Source of the DNA: Lytechinus pictus
Taxonomy: Eukaryota; Echinodermata; Echinoidea; Temnopleuroida; Toxopneustidae
Direction: 5' to 3'
NCBI RefSeq assembly: GCF_037042905.1
Contig: NC_087253.1
Location: 7,924,501 to 7,988,500 of the forward strand
DNA length: 64,000 bases
Below, piece after piece: positions 51,101 to 63,100 of this stretch; the first letter of the stretch is position 1; every line of letters begins with the position of its first letter. The position numbers and the translations under genes are program-made. The notes beneath the pieces are model-generated. The model made no database searches. It was not told the DNA's origin and was given only the letters and a program-made list of their open reading frames with translations.

Positions 51101-54100
51101 TGGAGAGAAAAATATATAACAGGTTTGAGATGAGGCTTACTCGTCTTCTGAAAAGTCAATCAATGATTTGGGATGAGTCGCCTTTCATGATTTCCTAAAA
51201 ATGCTGGAAACCCTTCAATCTTAGGAAAACAAAGTTCCTGATTTGTGATTATTGAAACTCATTTTCAGTTCACACATTATCTATGCAGTTGCAGTTAACT
51301 GTTTACAGTAGAAAACACTGTCATGTCAAAGTTTGTACTTTTGGCTTTTTGACCAATCATAATTATCTTACTTTTCCCTGATCTGATAGTACATTTTTAT
51401 CAAATTCCCAGGTTTTTTGTGACTGGAACAGGTGAAATAATTCTCCTGATTTCCCTGATTGGCTTACCAATTCTGAATAGTAAAAATACAAAACAAAACA
51501 AAAACAAAACAAAACAAAATCTGAATTCGAAACAACATTAGATCAAATGAAAGCAGTTCAAAATTGATATTTGAAAGTTATTAGAGATTAAAAATGTTAT
51601 GCTTCAGCAGGACTATTCATGCTCACACTTTGAGGATGTATGCTCTAAACACTAATATCAACACCAACACTGACACCTGAGCCAAAAACTAACACTACAC
51701 TTGAAAATAACACCAATGATATACTTACAATCATTAAGATCCTCTAATTTCTGTCCATCCCATGTATAGATAAATCTTGCAGGACTGTTGAGGTTTAACT
51801 TTGATGTACATGAGTCCAAAAACTAGAAACAAATAATCAAAGAAATAGAAAAGAAATATTGAGTGTATTACAGAAAGTCTAAAACTGTTCAATGCTGGAA
51901 ACAAACAGTAGAATTTCGAAAAATCTTAATCAACGAAAATTGAAGACAGGTCAGAAAAGCTGTATTTTAGAATTATGGTGATGGTCGCAGCCTCATATGG
52001 TCTGACAGCAGTCTCCTAGACCATGGACATGAAATCAAGACAGCTAGCTCATAGCTCACAGCTCATGTGAATGTTCAAAAGCAAATGGGTTTGAAATGAT
52101 ATATAATCTATATATTTTGGATTCTTGCTGGCTTAGGGTGAGATGTGTACACTGTCTAATCTTGGTGAAACTTCCCCCCCCAAAAAAAAAAAAATGGTGA
52201 CAAAAGAAACTGTTGTATCACATTGAAAAAGTAATTGTACAACTTACATTTCCTAAGTATAAAGGAGAAAATTACTCTTTCCAATAAGCTGATTTTCTGA
52301 TGTCTAATTTCTGAATACCAAATAACTAAATTGGTTATCTCTAGGAAACCTGCCCTGGCAGCTTATTGTTGAATTTAAGGTGGCAGATCACATATTGGCT
52401 TGAGGATAAATACATGTAGGTGTTATACCAACCTGGTTAAATTGTTCGAGATTAGCCACCACCTCCTGAGACTCTGCTGCATCACCGTTGATGAAAACCA
52501 TCACACGACGCATCCCGGATGATAACATGTTTCTGCAAATTAGAATGTTGGAATTAGCCCGTATTCTGAAATCAGGTTTAACTTAGACCATGGTCTAATT
52601 CTGTGCTAAAATTATGGAAAGCCAAATATGTCAAAATTGTCCTTACTTTGTATGTTTCTTATCTCTACTGTGCTCTTTCCTAAATCGTTAATGGTGAAGA
52701 AGGCAATCTCTTTTATCCTTCTGAAACAGTTAAGAATTATTTTAAACAAAAATTAGCTGATACATTGAAATTATACTGCTATAGATTTATGCCACTATTG
52801 GCTATCCATAGTTAACTTAAAACCAGACTTTTAATTAAACCCAACGTTTAGATTGGTGTCGGCTTTCCCGTGGAGTACAGCCACAGATCCGGTATTTTGT
52901 TTAATCCCTTCCCTTGAAAGTGGATGCTCATATGACTTTAAAGCTACTTTCGAAGTACAAAGTTTCTCATAAATAGGGTTGCATTTCAGGCTTCTCAAAT
53001 GCTGCTTTCAAATCCCAACCAATATTATTTGCCACTTTACTTAATATGCAATGTGTATAATTACATGTAAGAATGGTAGTCAAGGTTTCTCCTTTCAGTC
53101 GTAACTTCATTTGTTTTTGTAATAAGGTTGCCACTAAAAATAATAAACATACATAGCTTGCCATACACCAGCTGTTCCTTATAAAACCGTTCGTTATAAA
53201 GATAAAGAGCTTTTTTTATGACAAACACTGGGAGCATTTCATAAAAAAAATAATCAGTGATTTTCCATGTTAACTGTTATAAGCTACTGAAATCCTCCCA
53301 TCTGATTGGCTCAGAACAAAAAAGGTCAGTGAAAATCATTGACAAGATGCTTCATGGAACATCCCAAGTTCTTCTGGGATAGGCAGTATTAACTTACCTC
53401 ATTCTCTTTGAGAGTGTAGTCTTTGTCTTCTTTTTATTGCTTGGTAGAACAACACCATCCAGTGTCCAGGCAGCATGCATGTTCTTCTTCACAATACCTG
53501 ACAAAGAAAGAGAATATTGTCATTAGTATTACCATCATAGAATCATCATCATCATCACCACCATCATCATCATCACCATCCTAATCATCATCGACACTGT
53601 CATCACCACCACCACCATAATCAACTTCATCAAAACATTATCATCTTCTCTTTCTCCTCCCCCTGCTCATCACAATAATCATCGACCTCCATTACAGGTC
53701 TACATCATCATTATCACCATCATCATCAACATCACCAGCCCACCACCATCATCATCAATAATGGATGCAAATATCGTCACTAATAACATCACCACCACAA
53801 CCATCGTCATCGCCATCCTCCTCCTCCTCAAAATCTTTGACATCTTCACCATTGCCATCATCATCATCACCACCACCACCACACTACCTACCATGAACAG
53901 GCTTGAAAGGATTCTTGAACGGTTCTCCTCCTGAGATGTACACCTCACCGTCCCTCGGTATCTCCTCCGCACCCTTCACCTCCGTCCCATCCTCAAGGAA
54001 GATTCTCCGAGCTGCAAACTCAAAGTCCAGCTTCAGAGTGCAGTACTCAAGGAACTGTTTTGGGCACAATGAAAAGATAAAGAAAGAAAAATAAATAAAA

Positions 54101-57100
54101 AATTGCCAAAGTAAAACAGTACAATAACATTGTACTCCATATCCAATATTATCCAATATCTTAGATAAAATGAAGGTAAATTTCCTAATTCAGTACTCTC
54201 CCAGGCAATGATATAAAGTAAGAATACATTGAAGAAAAAAATGAAATTAGTGACCTACCGGTACATGTATCAAAATTTTGTGTTTGAACTGTTAACATTT
54301 TACAAATTTAATGTTCCTTCTGATTAGAGTTTCTAACGAAAACAAAGAACCAGCTATAAGATATGGTTAACTGTTGTGATTGTGTTTTTTTCTCTTTTAC
54401 AGGAAAGGGACACCTTCCTAAATTCCTTCCTTTGTCAAAGAACAGCAATAATATACATGTACCCTACAGTATGTACATACATGCAGGTATCTCTCATCTA
54501 TACAATAAGGGCCCTGATAAAGGTGTTATGGTATTCAATGAACAAATCTTGCCAAGTACTACTCAATCACCTCACCAAGGCTGAGTGAAGCACAATGTGG
54601 AATTTTATTTTGTTCATTTTGTTTATATTCAAAGCTAACTGAAATCTAACTACATGTAGTTTTAATATAGTTTCAATGGCCTTAACAGCTCCAAAGTCAT
54701 TATTTAAATGGGACAGGACACATAAAATGTTGAAAGGTTGTCCACTAATGTACGGAATGTGACTCACAATTTTCATGGTAGGTGCAGTTATCTTGACACA
54801 CTTCTCCCTGCTTCCGTTCCTATAACACATGGCCCTGATGACAGGAGGCTGTAACCGGTTCAGCATCTTACCCCTGGAATGCTGGGAGTACGTTGACATT
54901 GACGATGCAGCAGACCGTCCACTCCATGGCCTGTAACACCCAACATATGAACCAAAACCAAAACCAAAACACAATAGGAATGGTTTATTGTCAATGGCTG
55001 TATGGATAGTGCAGATTTTTTTTCTTTTTTAGAATTATGGCAATGCTGCTGGCAATTTCATATTGCCTTAAGAACGGTATTCTCATTCCTGTACACAACA
55101 CTTTAATTTCTGCCAAATACAGGCCTGGGCCCCGCTGCATAAAAGCAGGGTGCTACATAACTTTTTAGAAGCACTTGCCCAGTCGGGCAAGTAAATTTTT
55201 AAATAGTTGGAATATACTTGCCCAAAAATCTATTTCACTTGCCCGAAAAAAACCTTGAAAACAAAGTTTTACCTCTTCAAAAGAACGTTTTGCAGTTTTA
55301 TAAACCGTTGACCCTTTTCTCTCTTTTGACATGAATTGATCTACCTTGTTATTGCATTTCTTTTTCCAAGGTGATTTCATCTTGCCTGCCATGACCAAAA
55401 TTAGGGTCAATATCATATATCGACCCTAATTTTGGTCATTGTGTGAGAATTTTGCTTGCCCAATTCGAGCAAGTAGTTCTGGTCTTTACTTTAAAACACT
55501 TGCCCGACTCTAAATTTTACTTGCCCCGGGCAATCGGGCAAGTGCTTATGTACATGTAGCACCCTGATAAAAGTTACCACTGTGGTAACTATGCCATCCA
55601 ACGGTAACTACAACAATAATTAACAGCAAATCAAAATCAAGGATTCCCTGCAGGTGACACGACATTTGCTCCTGCGACATTTGCTCCGGTCTTAATATCT
55701 CAGAGGGTATTGGTTTAGAGTTAGGATTGTAATATAGTTTTTTTTTTTAATAATGTAAAGATAAGGATAAAGGTTTATTTAGTTTTGGAGGTTAGGTTTT
55801 GTTTGGCTGAACGTGCAGATTTTCCATCGGAGCAATTGTCGCCGGAGCAAATGTCATGGAACCTCCATGCAAGCTACAATTGGATGGCAAGGTTACCATG
55901 TTAATGTAGTAACTTTAAAGCAACGGGGCCCCGGATGTGCATTTCTGTTTGGTGAAGGTAAAGGAAACTTGTATGTCATAATTGAATGTCATAATTTTAT
56001 CATTTTACTCATCTTATTTCAATGAAATTGTCCGCGTTGTGCTTGGTACATTTTATTCTCTATTTATTCAAATTGACTTCATGGGTGGACTTGGTCTTTA
56101 CAAAAATATTTCACTTTCTAACTTAGATATATACACATACCTTGACTTATACACCGGGGCACTCGCCGGCCGGTGTTTACCCTTGGTTTTCTCCTCGACC
56201 TCCTCTTCCCCAACTCCATTCTGCTTCGGTGGATCAACCACGAATCTGGCGTGGATGCGCTTCCGCTCCCGCTCCGACCGCGAGGAGGTCTGGGCTGCCG
56301 AAAACGGGCGTCGACTGGACTGTGGGCGTGGTCTCCCCCTCGTGTCTCCCGCAGCAGTACCGATGATGTCGGTGTGGGCGAGGCGCTGGAGGTAAGGGGA
56401 GGGGTTCTTGGGAGATTTCACCAACCTGTAAGGGGTAGCAATAAAATGCACACTGTATTGTTTGCACTGGAAGCAATTACACATACATGTATTGCACTAG
56501 CAGTAATATGAAACATGTAAAAAAGGAGAGTGTGGTTTGCAGGAAAGGTGCCTTTGATGTTGTTATTCAACTCTAAACTATCCTTTCCAAAGGCTGATTC
56601 TTATTCACATGTTCTATCCTTTTTTAAAACTCATTGGATTAAAAATAAAAATAAAAATTGGATCCACATAACTATGAAAGATCCTAACAGTGCATACAGC
56701 AGTAATATCAAATAGGAAAGTTGAAAAAAATATCTAGCTGAAGCAAATTTTGATGATTATTCATACACTGTAAGTGAAAACCGGACTTTATCGTTCATGT
56801 AATTTTGCATAATTTTTTTTGAACAATGTTTTCTGTATCCCTTGTGCACTGTGTGAACAAGATAGATCTTTTTCACAAGAGGCACTTTCAGTTATTTTAA
56901 ACCTGGTTCACTTCATTTATTCAAACAGAGGGTCGTGGGTTCGAATCCTAGCCGTGGCGTGTTTTCCTTCAGCAAGAAATTTATCCACATTGTGCTGCAC
57001 TCAACCCAGGTGAGGTAAATTGGTACCGGCAGGGAGTAATTCCTCAAAAGTAGGGACAGTGATTTTCCGCGATCGCGGAAAACGGACGGAATTCACGGAA

Positions 57101-60100
57101 AGGGCCTTTTGAAACGGAAAGTGGCATTTCAAACGGAAAATCACGGAAAACGTAATTTCCCTCAAAATACACAGAATAGCAACAGAAATTACTCCAAAAT
57201 CACAACAAAATGAGAATATTAAATGGCCACAAAACCCCATAAAACACGATCTCACTTCGCTACTATCATGACAATTCACACATCGTGACTGCACTCGACA
57301 TCAGCACACTCAACCGATACCCGGGGCGGCGCGGCCGGCCGTGTTGGGCTTCACATGCACACATATCGTTCAACTACACGGTCGTGTGTTGCTGCCCTCT
57401 ACGTTTGAAGATGTAACAGCACGATATCGTGGTTTTAAAATCCAAGATGGCGGATTGGCAAAAGCCGTTGACTGATGATAACGATGTCCAAAAAAAAACC
57501 AAATTATCGATGAAATATGATTACACCGTGAAATAATGCTAATAATGTGAAAGGTGAGGATGTATGCATGCTAAATGGGTTTGTAAAAATGTTTTATGCA
57601 CCCGCATAGATCCGATTAGAACGGATTCTATTGTGTTGTTGGTACAGTAGCAGATACAAATTTTGACCAGTGCGATTCAATATGATTTTGCTATTCAATG
57701 TGTAAACGGAATTGTCACTTTTCCGTGTGTACAAAGTCTATGGGGAAACGGAATTTCCGTTTTCTGACATGCTGAAACGGAATTTGAGATTTTCTGAAAC
57801 GGAAAAGGCAATTTTTTGAAACGGAAAATCACTGTCCCTACAAAAGCTGTGCGCACCAGAATCGGTAGCCTAGCTTAGCCGGGTAATAACAATAGCAAGG
57901 TCCACTGGGAGAACAGTTTTCGGAACTGAAGTGGCTACCCTGGGTTAATATGCCGTTATTAATATTATTATTAATATTATTTACTTTATATGTTAGACAC
58001 ATGGACATCAATATATATTGTTAATGATCCATTTTGTTAATATTAAGTTAAATATGCATAGATCTACTGTGAAACACAAAAAGGATCAATAAACCAAGGA
58101 TTACAAGAAAACAAAAACAACATCAACCCAGCATATATATTCAGCATACATGTATACACGATGGAGCACTGTGGCCCAGTGGATTAGTCTTCTGACTTTC
58201 ATACAGAGGGTCGTGGGTTTGAATCCCAGCCATGGCGTAATTTCCTTCAGCAAGGAATTCATCCACGTTGTGGTGCACTCAACCCAGGTGAGATGAATGG
58301 GTACCTGGCAGGAATTTATTCCTTGAAATGCCCTGTAAAAGGCTGCGGGGCTAAAGCCAGGGTAAAAATATCCAAGTGCTTTGGAAGCTCATAGGGACGT
58401 TATGAAACAACGTGATATGTGCTATACAAGACCAGACCTGCCAACCTCTGGGAATGAAAAACTGTATTATGTGATAAAAAAACTGTATTTGTCCCCCAAA
58501 AAAGTGTATTTCATAATAAAATGTGTGGCGCACTCGCTCATTGCGGCGCTCAATCTGCATGCAAGCTAAAATGCGCACTGCTCTTGCAGATGAAAAAAAA
58601 AAACATTGAAACATGTGTATAACCCACCCTGGTCTTAACAAAATGATTGAGAAAAAAAAGTTACCTGAAACTACTTTGATCTAATAACCATATTTGTGTA
58701 AGTTTTATGAAATAAAGACACAGAGATGATTTTTCTCAATATATTACGAAAAAAAAAAAAAAAAAAAAAGATTTTTTCTACAAAAACATATTTTTTAAAG
58801 AAAAAACGTTCTGCCGTAGTTTAGTTGCAAAAACGTACTAAATACGCCAAAACATACTGGTTGGCAGGTCTGCAAGACCAGCATTATTATTATTATTATT
58901 ATATTTAACACCAAACCTGAAAAAGCCAGTGTATGTGTAATGGAATATCTACCTCTTCCTTTGAGAAGCTGATCTCTCTTTCTTCAATCCATCAAGATAT
59001 TGAGCCACCAGCAAGTCTTCATAGCTGACAGCATCCATCCCTCCGGCGGCACACTGCCTGGGCGAACCCGGAGAACGCTTACTCACATGCACAGGGGGCA
59101 TGTGAACTGTACAAGAAAAATATGAGAGAATATTTAACTAAAAAGTATTATTATGTGGATAAGTTCCGGGCAAGTCCAAGAATTCGCGCGTGTTACGTAT
59201 GGGACATTTCAGAGGCTTTAATGACCTGAAAAATAGTGTTAAATGGCTTTGATTAGATTGAATACCCTCATGACTGTAGACAACTAGGAGAAGAATAATC
59301 ATGCAAAAAATGGTGACATATGACCTTGACCCTGACCTTTTAGAGAGAAAAGATGTGCCGTTACGTATGGGACGCAGAAAAAAGACAATTTTTTATACAT
59401 TTTTTTCAAGTTGAGAATTCTCTGAAAGTATTTCATTTGACAACTTGTAACTTAGTGTGGTAGAAGTCACAATACTCTAGTATATCTAAGGCAAGTTTCA
59501 TGTTCTAAGCCAAATCCCCGTAATTACAAACTCTAATTAAACAAATTAATGACATGTTACGTATGGGACAGTTACGTATGGGACATTTTGTCCCCATAGA
59601 GAACGTACACAATTTTCCCCATAATTCAAAAAATTGAAATAATTTAAAATAAGGAAATAACAAAAGAGTTTGAAAAAAAAAAGAAAAAGAAAAATTCAAC
59701 AGATCAGGATCAGCCGGGTTCTTCTTTGATCGCAGTCAGCGCAGCTACAGCTGGGCGTACGAACGCGACAGCCAATCCATGGGCCCGTCTGTACGCTCAA
59801 CTGCAGCGATCGAAGAAGAACCTGGCTGATCCAGATCAGGGGAGCGTTTCATGAAGGGACTTTGTCCGACAAGTTCTGTTTTATCCGACAATTACCATAG
59901 TAACAGTACCTCTCAGCCAATCAGAATCAAGGAAAGATGTCAGATCTGACAACTTGTCGGACAAAAATGTTGATGAAACGCTCCCCAGTTCACTATTTTC
60001 CAGCATATTTTTCAGAAAGGTCGTAAGCTGATTGTATTTGATATGAATTTATCTTTATTATTTCTTCCCTTTTCCCCCACCAAATTGCAAAATTTAGGAG

Positions 60101-63100
60101 TAATCGAGGAGGGTGCAAAAGCACACCCTTTCTCCATAGATGCTGTAGTTAAGCGGCGGTTGTTTGCTCCACCGTTATGAGCCCAATGGCCGTCATCCGT
60201 CTGTGTAGGACAAAAAAATCTGAGAATGTTGAAAACCTCTTCCGAAACAGCGGATTTATCAGTCTACATTTTGGCAGCCGTCTGTTTTGAGGAGTTTTTA
60301 AACATTTTTCTTATTTCTCCTAGTACACAGAAGGCTTGCAAAGGTGCAGTTCCCATTAGGAAGTTTGCAACAGAAACCCCCTCCCCCCCCCCCCCCGAGG
60401 GGATGTTTGATTTTTTAGCTAATAAAAAACAAATAAAAAGTACTGCACCTATAGCAAGATTTATTATTCCGTTTTGGCCTGAAATGCACCAAAACGTAAA
60501 AAAAATAGCATTTGAAACTTCATTCTAAATAATTATTATTGTAATAAAAATTATTCATAATCAAGTTTCAAATTTTATTATTTGTTGAATATTAATTTGT
60601 ATCTATAAATTGATCTCCAAAACAGCATTTTGTAATATCGCATATCGAAGCTACGTCATAACGAAGCGGTTCAAGCCCATTTGTATTTACAAATAGATTG
60701 AGGGATCTACAATGTACAAGAGATCGGTCTGGTAAGAAACCTCTCATTTTTCATATAAATACTAAAATAATTTTGACCCCTTCATACGCATTAGGTGTAT
60801 TAAGGTTCATAGACACGATAGATAAATAAAATCAAGAGAAACAAACTGTGAATCGTAAAATACTTGCATCGGCTGAAAAATATATTTCAAGATATTTATC
60901 GGCCGATGCAAATATTTTACGATTCATGATATTTATCGGCTGATGGAAGTATCTTTTTAATTTAAATTGGCACTGCTCTAGACCAAAAGCTTCGGTCTCT
61001 GTTATGTTGGTTGTTCAGCTGAACTCCGTTGGCTTCACTCACCAAATACAGAGACCGAAGTTCTAGCGCGATCTGTACAGGGGACTCAATGGCCATATGT
61101 TTATGTGTATTAAGTTCGGATAAAACAGGGCAGTGAAGTTGCGCGACAGCCGAGGTAAGTCACTGTTTTTGTTCCTTTTAACTTGATTTTCCCCGTTTTT
61201 TGGCAATTAATGCCAAGAGGGAATATTCATTTGCATTTCGGTCGCGTTAATTTAAAAAAAATTGATTCATTAAAGACAAAAATTGAAGAGCCCCGACGGG
61301 GGGATTTTGCATTGTAAGTACCCTAATGGTGGCTGCACGATAGCGAGCCGTCTGTGTATGAGGAGAAATTAAAAAAATAAAAAAATGTTAAAAAACTCCT
61401 CGAAACAGACGGCTGCCAGCTGTCTAGCACTGCTCATGATATTGTCGCCCTCTATACGATTCTTGTAGCTATAGACTACGATAACAAAGACGGCAACATG
61501 GCAACAACAACAATTTCTTCTTCTTCTGATAAAGTACAGTCCAGCGACTGGTGTATTGTCGTACTATACTAATTTTCATGTAAAGTAAAAAGAAGTTTAT
61601 ATCCTAATGGGGGGGGGGGTGAAGTTGTAGCCTATTTACAGTCATAAGTTTAGGCTCAAAACCTTAAAGAAAACAAGTATTTAGGAGCAACATTGTAGTC
61701 TCCAAAATACTTGGTGCGCTGTGTGTGGGCCTATGCCATCTCGTCCCAGGCTTCATGGAGAGCTAGAGTAAGCGTAAGTCAGTAATGAATTTTACTCTCC
61801 AGAAGCCTACAGGCTACTCAAGGCAAGCCTAAGACTAAATGTAGACCAAAAGCTTCGGTCTCTGTTATGTTGGTTGTTACGCTGAACTCCGTTGGCTCCA
61901 CTCATCAAATACAGCTAGAGACCGAAGTTCTTCTAGCTCGATCTGTACAGGGACTCAATGGCCATATGTTTAACTTATGTACTACTATTAAGTTCGGATA
62001 AAACAGGGAAGTGAAGTTGCGCGACAGCCTAAGTACATGTAAGCCACTGTTTTTTCCCCCTTTTAAGTTTATTTTTCCCCGTTTTGGTGCATTTCAGGCC
62101 AAAACGGAGTAATAATCTTTGTTTTGGTACAGTTCTATTTATAATATAATATTTTTATGAAATAAAGACAAAAATCGATGAGCCCCGTTGGGGGGGGGGA
62201 TTTTGCATTGTTAACCCCCTAATGGTGGCTGCACGATAGCGAGCCGTCTGTGTACGAGGAGAAAAAAAATTGTTCAACAGCTCCTCGAAACAGACGGCTG
62301 CCAGTTGTCTAGCCTGTGTGGAGTAGAGGCGCACGGCCAATATGGGAGACTCTCTCCTATAATGGGAGACAATCTCCCATATTGGAGACTTGCTTTGCGA
62401 AAGAACAAAAGAAACAACACCAACAGGCAACAAAAGCGGAGTTTTTCCCACCCAAAATTTTGCCTCACTGAGGTCAGAAGCCCATTGATTTGTTTTGTGT
62501 GTGGATAACAAAAATCCTTATCAAAACAAAAGTTAGACGGTGAAAAGGGGTAATTTTTCTTGAGGAATCTGCTCATCACATTTTATATGCCGCCAAGCAA
62601 ATCCTTTTGCAGCAAATGTAAACAAAGCAAATTGGTCTCCCAAACTGGAGACTGTCTCTGAAATTGGATACCCAAATTCTTCACAAAAGTCTCTGATATT
62701 GGAGATAATCTCTCTCATAAATTGGGAGACAGTCTCCCAATATTGGCCGTGTGCAGCCAACGGAGTTCAAAATCAGACTTCAGTCAAATCATAGTAGAAT
62801 TAGACAGCTGGCAGCCGTCTGTTTCGAGGAGTTTTTTAACATTTTTTTTATTTTTTAATTTCTCTGTATTTAATTTGGTGAGTGAAGCCAACGGAGTTCA
62901 GCTGAACAACCAAACAGAGACCGTCGACCGAAGCTTTTGCCATTTTGGTCTAGGGCCTAACTCTAACTAAGTAGAATTAGGCCTAGACAGCTGGCAGCCG
63001 TCTGTTTCGAGGAGTTTTTTAACATTTTTTTTTTTAATTTCTCCTCGTACACAGACGGCTCGCTAGCGTGCAGCCACCATTAGGGGACTTGCAATGCAAA

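Noticed and set aside
62155-62579. Overlapping open frames of about 100-118 codons on the minus strand
   Set aside because: They lie over a MITE and a repeat-cluster copy, and I recognise no protein family.
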